Source: DASVHS01 sp035468985
Lineage (GTDB): Bacteria; Acidobacteriota; Thermoanaerobaculia; Gp7-AA8
Length of the DNA: 64,000 nucleotides
Direction of reading: 5' to 3'
Assembly: GCA_035468985.1 (NCBI GenBank)
Contig: DATISF010000077.1
Location: 1 to 64,000 of the forward strand
Within the stretch, counting starts at the first letter, position 1. Every line of letters starts with the position of its first letter. Of this stretch, positions 1 to 5,779 are shown one piece after another. The translations under genes were made by a program, and so were the position numbers. The notes under the pieces are model-generated. The model ran no database searches and had not been told where the DNA came from. It was given only the letters and a program-made list of their open reading frames with translations.

Positions 1-1
1 A

Positions 2-57
2 CACGTAGGGCCCACTCTCCAGTGGGCCCGGGGCCGACTGAGAGTCGGCCCTACGTG
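2..57. repeat. Family A cruciform repeat, copy 1
   Basis: Outer 11-bp perfect arms CACGTAGGGCC and GGCCCTACGTG enclose two further hairpins: GGGCCCACT-CTCC-AGTGGGCCC, and GGGCCGACT-GAG-AGTCGGCCC. The whole can fold as a three-way junction. All arms are seen directly in the sequence. Confidence 0.85.
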
Positions 58-147
58 ATCGCACGCGTTTTCGTATCCTGAGATCCTTCGTCGCGCTTCG
101 CCGACTCAGGATGACGAGTTGCGCAGACGTTCCCTGATCTCATTTCA

Positions 148-203
148 CACGTAGGGCCCACTCTCCAGTGGGCCCGGGGCCGACTGAAAGTCGGCCCTAC
201 GTG
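148..203. repeat. Family A cruciform repeat, copy 2
   Basis: Same outer arms and first hairpin as copy 1. The second hairpin loop reads AAA instead of GAG, a change confined to the loop so the stem is kept. Confidence 0.85.
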
Positions 204-303
204 ATCGCAGGCGTTTGCGTATCCTGATCGCGCTTCGCCGACTCAGGATGACGGCTTGCGCGCTAGCGATAGCGAGGGAACCTCTGCGCTAGTCGTTGTT
301 CAC

Positions 304-398
304 GTCATCCTGAGCCGCGAAGACGGCGAAGGATCTCGAAATGGCAGGCGTTTTCGCATCCTGAGATCCTTCGTCGCGCTTCGCCGACCCAGGATGAC
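304..398. repeat. Family B palindromic repeat, full copy
   Basis: The left arm begins GTCATCCTGAGCCGCG and runs to AAGGATCTC. The right arm starts GAGATCCTTCG and ends CAGGATGAC. The arms are imperfect inverted copies separated by about 20 bases. This is the family found between many genes of the window and once inside a gene. Confidence 0.8.
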
Positions 399-430
399 GA
401 GTTGCGCAGACCTTCCCTGATCTTATTTCA

Positions 431-487
431 CACGTAGGGCCCACTCTCCAGTGGGCCCGGGGGCCGACTGAGAGTCGGCCCTACGTG
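431..487. repeat. Family A cruciform repeat, copy 3
   Basis: Same design as copy 1, with one extra G in the G-run joining the two inner hairpins. Confidence 0.85.
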
Positions 488-578
488 ATCGCGGGAGGTT
501 TCGCATCCTGAGATCCTTCGTCGCGCTTCGCCGACTCAGGATGACGGCTTGTGCATCATCATCGCCGGTCACCTTCTG

Positions 579-965
579 TTACGCGCCCCCGCGGCCCACG
601 GCGAATGAGATCATGAGGATCGCAAACACCGCCGCCGTGATGACGATGAACAGCCGATCGCGCTCGATGATGAAGATCACCACCGACATGGCCACGCGCG
701 CGACCGGAGTGGCGATCAGGACGAGAAGCCCGGCCATCATGATGGCCTGACCTCGCCCGCGCGCGACGCCGGCCACCACTTCGGTGAGCGTGTTCGGGAA
801 ATGCGCCCCGGGCGAGGTGAGTTGCCCCAGCGCCGGCCGGGACGAAAAATATTCGGGGTGATGCGCGAAGGTGACGATCATCCCCCCGGCGATGATCGCG
901 ATGCTCAGCACGACACCGGTGCGCAGCAGCGTGGCGATGGCGACGTCGATCCACGGCTTCATCAT
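579..965 (-). CDS. DUF1634-family small membrane protein
   Basis: A 128-residue protein with three predicted membrane segments (about residues 14-34, 70-90 and 98-122). This matches the DUF1634 family, which commonly sits beside TauE/SafE permeases. The start is the first of two adjacent ATG codons because its ATGA overlaps the TGA of the upstream permease, indicating translational coupling. It is the last gene of the minus-strand sulfur series and is followed by the repeat array. Its biochemical role is unknown; an accessory role to the permease is inferred from position only. Confidence 0.75.
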   Translation of the reverse strand: MMKPWIDVAIATLLRTGVVLSIAIIAGGMIVTFAHHPEYFSSRPALGQLTSPGAHFPNTLTEVVAGVARGRGQAIMMAGLLVLIATPVARVAMSVVIFIIERDRLFIVITAAVFAILMISFAVGRGGA

Positions 966-1801
966 GCGATGACTCCCTTGATCAGCATCTGCGCCGCAAT
1001 CACCACGAGCACGATGACGAAGACCGCGCGCATGGCCGTGCTCTTGATCCGTCCCAGCGTGTGCGATCCGATGAACGCTCCGGCCAGCACGCCGATCGCC
1101 ACCGGGGAAGCGATGAACGGATCGATCTGACCGCGGGCGAAGTACACGCCGGCGCTTGCCGCCGCGGTCACGCCGATCATGAAATTGCTCGTCGCCGTCG
1201 AGACCTTGATCGGCAGCTCCATCGCCAGATCCATCGCCGGAACTTTCAGCGCGCCCGATCCGATGCCGAGAAGCCCGCTGACTGTTCCCGCGATGTACAT
1301 CAGCGCCAGTCCGATGCGCGCGCGCACCGGCTGGTACTTGACCTCTTCGCCGGCGGCGTGGTCGAAGTACGAGCCGGTCAGCCGCAGGACGCGCGCCCAC
1401 GGTCCGACCACGATCTCATCCCCTTCCGCCCTTCGGCGCCCACGCAGCATCGCCAGCGCCGAGTAGCCGAGGATCAGGCCAAAGAGGATGAAGAGAAGGC
1501 GCGGCTGCACGATGCCGGCGAGATACGCGCCGGTGATCCCTCCGAGTGTCGTCCCCAGCTCGAGGAACATGGCCACGCGCATGTTCGCGAGGCGATCGCG
1601 GACGTATGCGGCGGCGGCGCCGCTGGAGGTGGCGATCACCGAAACGATCGACGCGCCGATGGCCAGGCGGATGTCGATGTGCAGCAGCAGCGTCAACGCC
1701 GGAATCACGATCAGACCGCCGCCCAGCCCGAGTAGAGATCCGAGGAAGCCGGCCAGAAACGAGATCGCCGCGACGGTGAGGACGAAAAGAAGAGGCGTCA
1801 T
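962..1801 (-). CDS. TauE/SafE-family permease (probable sulfite or organosulfonate exporter)
   Basis: A 279-residue polytopic membrane protein with the family's glycine-rich first helix (FLGSLLGLGGGLIVIPAL, about residues 19-36) and the related GIGSGALKVPAM segment in the second half. This reflects the usual two-repeat, roughly 8-TM fold. TauE/SafE proteins move sulfur-containing anions or other small anions. Beside TusA, DsrE and a rhodanese/MBL protein, sulfite export is the likeliest role, but substrate cannot be read from sequence. A family B repeat separates it from tusA upstream, so it may be transcribed with the operon or have its own promoter. It overlaps the DUF1634 gene by 4 bases. 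Confidence 0.85.
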   Translation of the reverse strand: MTPLLFVLTVAAISFLAGFLGSLLGLGGGLIVIPALTLLLHIDIRLAIGASIVSVIATSSGAAAAYVRDRLANMRVAMFLELGTTLGGITGAYLAGIVQPRLLFILFGLILGYSALAMLRGRRRAEGDEIVVGPWARVLRLTGSYFDHAAGEEVKYQPVRARIGLALMYIAGTVSGLLGIGSGALKVPAMDLAMELPIKVSTATSNFMIGVTAAASAGVYFARGQIDPFIASPVAIGVLAGAFIGSHTLGRIKSTAMRAVFVIVLVVIAAQMLIKGVIA

Positions 1802-1810
1802 GATCGTTAC

Positions 1811-1885
1811 GTCATCCTGAGCGGAGCGAAGGATCGCGTGCCGCGAATCGTGAGATCCTTCGCCGTCCGCGCGGCTCAGGATGAC
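1811..1885. repeat. Family B palindromic repeat between tusA and the TauE gene
   Basis: The left arm starts GTCATCCTGAGCGGAGCG and the right arm ends GGCTCAGGATGAC. It fills nearly the whole spacer and stops one base before the tusA stop codon. A strong hairpin here could act as an attenuator or mRNA stabiliser within the operon. Confidence 0.8.
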
Positions 1886-1886
1886 G

Positions 1887-2132
1887 TCAGGCTGTCCGCT
1901 CCAGCAGGTGCACGTAAATCGTCCTGCCCGTCTCGTCGGTGTCGGTGCGCTGGTTTTTGAGCGCGGCGTGCTTGGCCGTCTTCACCCAGCCGCGAAAATC
2001 GGCCATCGATCCGGGATCGGTGGCGATCACTTCGAGAATGTCGCCGGCGGCGAGCAGGTCCATCTCCTTCTTCGCCTTCACGATGGGAATCGGACACTTC
2101 GCCCCGCGGACATCGAGTTTCTTCATGGTCAT
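1887..2132 (-). CDS. tusA: TusA-family sulfurtransferase (sulfane sulfur carrier)
   Basis: An 81-residue protein beginning MTMKKLDVRGAKCPIPIV. It has the hallmark CPxP motif, whose Cys carries the persulfide in TusA/SirA/YeeD proteins. The length is typical of the family. The ATG was chosen because it forms an ATGA overlap with the stop of the upstream rhodanese/MBL gene; an upstream GTG would add 20 unlikely residues. Next to DsrE and rhodanese genes, a role as cytoplasmic sulfane sulfur relay in oxidative sulfur metabolism is more likely than tRNA thiolation. A family B repeat directly follows the stop codon. Confidence 0.88.
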   Translation of the reverse strand: MTMKKLDVRGAKCPIPIVKAKKEMDLLAAGDILEVIATDPGSMADFRGWVKTAKHAALKNQRTDTDETGRTIYVHLLERTA

Positions 2133-3232
2133 GAAACCACCTCCGCCGCGCGCTTGACGCTGGCGGCGCATTGATTCTTTCCGAGCTCCCACTCCGAGGC
2201 CTTTTCGTCCTCGACGGTGAGCGCCCCGAGGTTCACGCGGATGATCTGTTCGTAAATCGCGGGAGGCGTCTTCAGCGCCTTCTTCATGGCGTCGATGAAT
2301 TCCGGCTCGCTGCGGATCTGCAGCTCCGGAACCGTGCGGCGCAGATGGCCGAGGCGGCCGCGCACGATGCCCTGGTCATCGATCTCCGAGACCGACGCGT
2401 AATGCGCCGGCAGGATGACGAGATCGTCGGAGAAATTCGCGACGCGCTCGGTGAGCGTGTGAAAGAGCATCTTCCCCCACTGCACGACCTGCCCGCCGAG
2501 GTCGGGGCGCCCGACGCTGTCGACGAAGATCGTGTCGCCAGTGATCAGGAAACGCTCACCGACGAGCAGGGAGATCGACCCGGGCGTGTGGCCCGGAGTC
2601 GAGAAGACGCGGACGCCGAGCAGTTCCTCGCCGTCGAGCATGTCGCCCTTCCCCTTGGAAACAAAGTACTGCGCGCCGTGGCGGCCGGCGAGCAAAGGAC
2701 CTCCGCTGATGTGATCGGCGTGAACGTGCGTGTCGAATACCGCCACGATGTCTGCGCCGAGGTCCTTCACGAACTGGTCGTATTCACCGATGTTGCGCGA
2801 CGGGTCGACGACGATCGCGTCGTCGCCGCTCCGGATCACGTACGACAGACAACCCTTCCCCCGCCGATTCAACTGCCAGATCTCTCGAGACTCCGGCACG
2901 TGTACCGGCTGGAGGTACTCGCCATACGCGATCATCCCTCCGGCCACGTTGCTCGCCTCGGCGCCGCGTTCGCGCAGCATGTCGGCGATGAGATCGGAGG
3001 AATCGCCCTTCGCGCAGATCGCGTAGATCGGACCGCGATCGCGCGGAATGGCATCGACGAGCGACTCGTCCTCGATGAAGTCGAAGTACGGACGATGGAT
3101 CGTCTCGACCGGCCGCCGCCCTTCGACGCGCCAGCGCTCGAACTCTTCGGCGTTGCGAACGTCGAGAAGGAGCAGCCGTTCGCCGGCATCGATCTTCCGG
3201 AGAAGATCTGCGACTGCGATGGCGGTGCTCAT
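2129..3232 (-). CDS. Rhodanese / metallo-beta-lactamase fusion, persulfide-dioxygenase-like
   Basis: A 367-residue fusion. Residues 1-110 are a rhodanese domain with LLDVRNAEEF and the active-site loop ICAKGDSSD (Cys73). Residues about 120-300 are an MBL-fold hydrolase with THVHADH (His169, His171, Asp173, His174), His215 in TPGHTPG, Asp233 in TGDTIF and His277 in PAHY. The GRPDLGG element is typical of the ETHE1 and related branch. ETHE1-type enzymes oxidise glutathione persulfide to sulfite with one mononuclear iron. In known fusions the MBL domain comes first; here the rhodanese is N-terminal. It overlaps both neighbours by 4 bases (ATGA), so DsrE, this protein and TusA are probably made together. 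Confidence 0.85.
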   Translation of the reverse strand: MSTAIAVADLLRKIDAGERLLLLDVRNAEEFERWRVEGRRPVETIHRPYFDFIEDESLVDAIPRDRGPIYAICAKGDSSDLIADMLRERGAEASNVAGGMIAYGEYLQPVHVPESREIWQLNRRGKGCLSYVIRSGDDAIVVDPSRNIGEYDQFVKDLGADIVAVFDTHVHADHISGGPLLAGRHGAQYFVSKGKGDMLDGEELLGVRVFSTPGHTPGSISLLVGERFLITGDTIFVDSVGRPDLGGQVVQWGKMLFHTLTERVANFSDDLVILPAHYASVSEIDDQGIVRGRLGHLRRTVPELQIRSEPEFIDAMKKALKTPPAIYEQIIRVNLGALTVEDEKASEWELGKNQCAASVKRAAEVVS

Positions 3233-3795
3233 AGGAACAACGACACGCGTGCATTCGCGGCTTCCGCCATGAACGCCGCGACACCGCCGAGCTCGACGCC
3301 ATCGTGCAGCTGCGCGCGCTCGACGCCCATGACGTCCATCGACATCGTGCAGGCGATCATCTTCACGCCCAGCTCGCGGGCCAGTTCCATCATCTCCTCG
3401 ACCGAGGAGACGTTCTTCTCTTTCATCATCGTGCGCAGCATGGAGGCGCCGATTCCGAAGAAGTTCATCTTGGAGACGCCCATCGACTCGGTCGAGGAAG
3501 GCGTCATCATCGCGAACATCTTTTCCTTGAGCGATTTTCCGGAAAGCGCGGGGGCGCCCTTCTTCTTCAGCGAAGAGAGACCCCAGAACGTGAAGAACAT
3601 CGTCGTCTCGAGGCCGGCCGAGGCGGCGCCGGTGGCGAGCACGAGCGAAGCCAGCAGCTTGTCGAGATCGCCGCTGAACACGATGATCGCGGCCTTGTCC
3701 TGCGGCGTGCGGTCGCGGAGGTCCGCCACCTCCTGTTTGAGCGCCTCGATCTGGCGGACGAGATCGGCGGTGGTCGGCTCGGAAATGACGGTCAT
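3229..3795 (-). CDS. DsrE/DsrF/DrsH-like sulfur relay protein
   Basis: 188 residues. An N-terminal amphipathic or coiled segment (about 10-30) is followed by AAIIVFSGDLDKLLASLVLA, the nucleotide-binding-like beta/alpha start of the DsrE-like fold. A conserved cysteine lies in IACTMSMDVMG and a Met-rich middle is present. This matches the DrsH-like subfamily that accompanies TusA and rhodanese genes in sulfur-oxidising bacteria and archaea, where it carries protein-bound sulfane sulfur. A good Shine-Dalgarno (AAGGAG) precedes the ATG. It overlaps the rhodanese/MBL gene by ATGA and lies 17 bases behind the ArsR gene. Confidence 0.85.
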   Translation of the reverse strand: MTVISEPTTADLVRQIEALKQEVADLRDRTPQDKAAIIVFSGDLDKLLASLVLATGAASAGLETTMFFTFWGLSSLKKKGAPALSGKSLKEKMFAMMTPSSTESMGVSKMNFFGIGASMLRTMMKEKNVSSVEEMMELARELGVKMIACTMSMDVMGVERAQLHDGVELGGVAAFMAEAANARVSLFL

Positions 3796-3812
3796 GAAGA
3801 CTCCTTTCTGGA

Positions 3813-4181
3813 TCAGCCGCGCCGGTTCAATTCGGTGGCCACGCGGGTTTGGCGGACGAGACGGTCGCCGACGCTGGCGCAGACGGTATCGCAGAGATCG
3901 AACACCGACGGGTCGTCGATGTAGCAGAAGACCTGATTGCCCGACTGGCGGCGGCCGATGAGTCCCGCCTCCTGTAGAGTGCGCAGGTGTTTGCTGACAT
4001 TCGACTGCGTGGAACCGGTCGCCACCACGAGCTCGGTGACGTTCTTTTCGCCGTCGCGGAGCTCTTCGAGGATCCGCACGCGCAGAGGCTCGCCGAGGAC
4101 GCGGAAACGGCCGGCCACCAGTGCCACCGCTTCCGGGGAAAGCTTCGCGTGACGCTTCTTCCGGGGGCTGATCACGTTCAT
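3813..4181 (-). CDS. ArsR/SmtB-family transcriptional regulator, probable sulfane-sulfur sensor
   Basis: A 122-residue winged-helix repressor: LGEPLRVRILEELRDGEKNV, then the recognition helix STQSNVSKHLRTLQEAGL (about residues 57-74), then the wing GRRQSGNQVFCY. Cysteines are Cys86, Cys97 and Cys101. No ArsR-type CVC metal site is visible in the recognition region. BigR/SqrR-type members of this family sense persulfides through a Cys pair; the positions here are not the same as the ones I know, so redox sensing is inferred from the sulfur neighbourhood. The start codon lies only about 5 bases from the predicted transcription start inside the palindromic operator, so the mRNA is probably almost leaderless and autoregulated. 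Confidence 0.85.
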   Translation of the reverse strand: MNVISPRKKRHAKLSPEAVALVAGRFRVLGEPLRVRILEELRDGEKNVTELVVATGSTQSNVSKHLRTLQEAGLIGRRQSGNQVFCYIDDPSVFDLCDTVCASVGDRLVRQTRVATELNRRG

Positions 4182-4189
4182 GTGTGACG

Positions 4190-4221
4190 TTGACTATATG
4201 ATCGAGTGATCATATAGTCAA
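4190..4221. promoter_or_regulatory. Bidirectional promoter embedded in a perfect palindromic operator
   Basis: TGACTATATGATC (4191-4203), a GAGT spacer, then its exact inverse GATCATATAGTCA (4208-4220). The flanking T at 4190 and A at 4221 extend the symmetry by one base. On the plus strand it reads TTGACT (4190-4195), 17 bases, TATAGT (4213-4218), a near-consensus sigma70 promoter. By symmetry the minus strand reads TTGACT, 17 bases, TATAGT as well. Predicted starts are near 4225 (plus) and 4186 (minus). A dimeric ArsR protein bound here would cover both promoters at once. Confidence 0.85.
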
Positions 4222-4231
4222 GCGCAAAAAA

Positions 4232-4259
4232 AGGCGTAAGGCGTTAGGCGTCAGGCCTT
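4232..4259. repeat. Repeat-derived leader segment containing the TAGGCGTCAGGCC word
   Basis: Iterated GGCGT(A/T)AGG units. The 13-mer TAGGCGTCAGGCC at 4245-4257 is found again at 21601-21613 and, inverted, at 21958-21970, at the two ends of an intergenic repeat block. It lies in the 5' leader of the FeS-NrfD gene and supplies the in-frame TAG (4259-4261) that blocks any upstream start. Confidence 0.65.
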
Positions 4260-4265
4260 AGGAGG
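4260..4265 (+). promoter_or_regulatory. Ribosome binding site AGGAGG of the FeS-NrfD gene
   Basis: Full consensus AGGAGG five bases before an in-frame ATC codon at 4271. No ATG, GTG or TTG exists in that frame between the TAG at 4259 and the conserved first cluster motif, so this site points to initiation at the ATC or to a mutated start codon. Confidence 0.6.
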
Positions 4266-4270
4266 CCCCG

Positions 4271-5773
4271 ATCTCATCCTCGTCCGAAGTCCAATGGGCC
4301 AAAGTCATCGACCAGACCCGCTGCATCGGCTGTCACGCCTGCAGCACCGCCTGCAAGTCGGAGAATGCCGTTCCCGTCGGCGTGAACCGCACCTACGTGA
4401 AGTACGTCGACGTCGGAGAGTTCCCGGCGGCTCGGCGTGCGTTCCAGGTCACGCGATGCAACCAGTGCGAGCATCCTCCCTGCGTCGAGGCCTGCCCGAC
4501 CTCGGCCATGTACCGGCGGCCCGACGGCATCGTCGATTTCGACAAGAACGTCTGCATCGGCTGCAAGGCCTGCATCGCCGCCTGCCCGTACGACGCGATC
4601 TTCATCAACCCCGAGGATCATTCGGCGGAGAAATGTAATTTCTGCGCGCACCGGCTGGAAGCGGGGCTCGAACCGGCGTGCGTGGTCGTCTGCCCGACCG
4701 AAGCGATCATGATCGGCAATCTCCGCGATCCCCAGTCGCGCGTGGCCAGCTTCGTCAACCGCGATGTCGTGGCGGTGCGCCGGCCGGAGAAGGAGACGCA
4801 TCCGAAGCTGTTCTACAAGGGCGCGCACCAGGTCACGCTCGATCCGCTCGCCGCACAGCGGCCGGAGGGCGGCATCTTCATGTGGAGCGAGCAGCCGGAC
4901 GCGATCGCGCACCAGGTCGTCTCCGGCCATCCCGGCCAGGCCAACAACGTCGCCGCGGCGATGCTCGCGTACGACGTACCGCATCGCGCGCCGTGGGGCT
5001 GGCCGGTCGGGCTCTACGTCTGGACGAAAGCAATCGCCACGGGCGCATATCTCGTCGCGGCAACGCTCGTTCTCCTCGGACGAATCGAGATCACCGGCTC
5101 ACTGTGGCGATGGACGACTCCGCTCGTCTCCGCGGCGTTCCTGGCGATCACGTTCGCGCTGCTGATCGGCGATCTCGAGCATCCATCGCGCTTCTACCTG
5201 ATTTTCACTCGCCCGCAGTGGCGCAGCTGGCTCGTGCGCGGCGGCATCATCCTCACCGTGTTCAGCGCGGTGATCGGATTGCATCTGCTCTGGAGTCTTC
5301 TGGGCGGCAATCCGCCGCCCGCGCTTGCCGCGTTCGGCAGCCTCGCGGCAATCGCCGCGGGGAGTTACACGGCGTGGCTGTTCGCGCAGGCGAAGGCGCG
5401 CGATCTCTGGCAAAGCCCGCTGTTGCCGCCGCAGCACGTCCTGGCGTCGGTGATCGCGGGAGCGGCAGCGCTGCTGATCATCGGACGCGCGAACGTGGCC
5501 ATGATCCTGATGATCGCCACCGGCCTGCATCTGCTGCTGATCGCCGCGGAGGTCGGGACGCCGCATCCGACCGCGCACGCGAAGCTAGCGGTGCGGGAGA
5601 TGATCCGCGGCAGGTTCCGCATGGCATTCGCCGCCGGATGGGTTCTGCAGCTGGTCGGTCTGGCCATCGTTGGTATCGCGCCGCCGGCCGCGGCGGCGGT
5701 CCTCATCCTGGCCGGACTCCTCGCCTACGAGCACGCATACGTCGGAGCGGGTCAGGCCGTTCCCCTCGCCTAA
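4271..5773 (+). CDS. Fused FeS / NrfD-type membrane subunit of a SoeBC- or PsrBC-like molybdoenzyme
   Basis: About 500 residues if started at ATC 4271. Residues 1-200 hold four [4Fe-4S] Cys motifs: CIGCHACSTAC at about 18-28, CNQCEHPPCVEAC, CIGCKACIAAC and CNFCAHR with a later VVCP. Residues about 240-490 are eight or so hydrophobic helices starting at PWGWPVGLYVWTKAIATG, typical of NrfD/PsrC/SoeC quinone-reactive anchors. In known SoeABC and PsrABC systems the two are separate subunits. The GTG at 4382 would delete the first cluster motif and is unlikely to be the true start. A good Shine-Dalgarno (AAGGAG) and six bases separate it from the catalytic subunit. Expression is predicted from the palindromic promoter. 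Confidence 0.82.
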   Translation: MSSSSEVQWAKVIDQTRCIGCHACSTACKSENAVPVGVNRTYVKYVDVGEFPAARRAFQVTRCNQCEHPPCVEACPTSAMYRRPDGIVDFDKNVCIGCKACIAACPYDAIFINPEDHSAEKCNFCAHRLEAGLEPACVVVCPTEAIMIGNLRDPQSRVASFVNRDVVAVRRPEKETHPKLFYKGAHQVTLDPLAAQRPEGGIFMWSEQPDAIAHQVVSGHPGQANNVAAAMLAYDVPHRAPWGWPVGLYVWTKAIATGAYLVAATLVLLGRIEITGSLWRWTTPLVSAAFLAITFALLIGDLEHPSRFYLIFTRPQWRSWLVRGGIILTVFSAVIGLHLLWSLLGGNPPPALAAFGSLAAIAAGSYTAWLFAQAKARDLWQSPLLPPQHVLASVIAGAAALLIIGRANVAMILMIATGLHLLLIAAEVGTPHPTAHAKLAVREMIRGRFRMAFAAGWVLQLVGLAIVGIAPPAAAAVLILAGLLAYEHAYVGAGQAVPLA

Positions 5774-5779
5774 GGAGAC

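Larger units (their letters stand above)
1..578. repeat. Gene-free array of two interspersed palindromic repeat families (A and B)
   Basis: No coding signal is seen here. The stretch is built of family A (copies at 2-57, 148-203, 431-487) alternating with family B: one full palindromic copy at 304-398 and right-arm copies at about 75-115, 221-252 and 505-545. Between them are short spacers sharing GATCGC and GTTTTCG words. Family B recurs at least six more times in the window. The array ends about 34 bases before the stop codon of the DUF1634 gene. No transposase or CRISPR spacer pattern is present. Confidence 0.85.

Noticed and set aside
1..545. CRISPR-like array
   Set aside because: Repeats are of two alternating palindromic kinds, spacing is irregular, spacers are themselves repeats, and no cas gene is present.
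2171..3961. 596-residue plus-strand open frame
   Set aside because: Antisense to the well supported rhodanese/MBL and DsrE genes; the composition is a shadow and it crosses three genes.
3813..4181. Metal-sensing ArsR (arsenic, zinc or cadmium)
   Set aside because: No CxC motif is seen in the recognition helix and the neighbouring genes are for sulfur, not metal resistance; still not excluded experimentally.
4294..4638. Start of the FeS gene at ATG 4294 in the neighbouring frame
   Set aside because: That frame gives an Arg-rich product without cluster motifs; joining it to the true frame would require a frameshift with no supporting slippery site.
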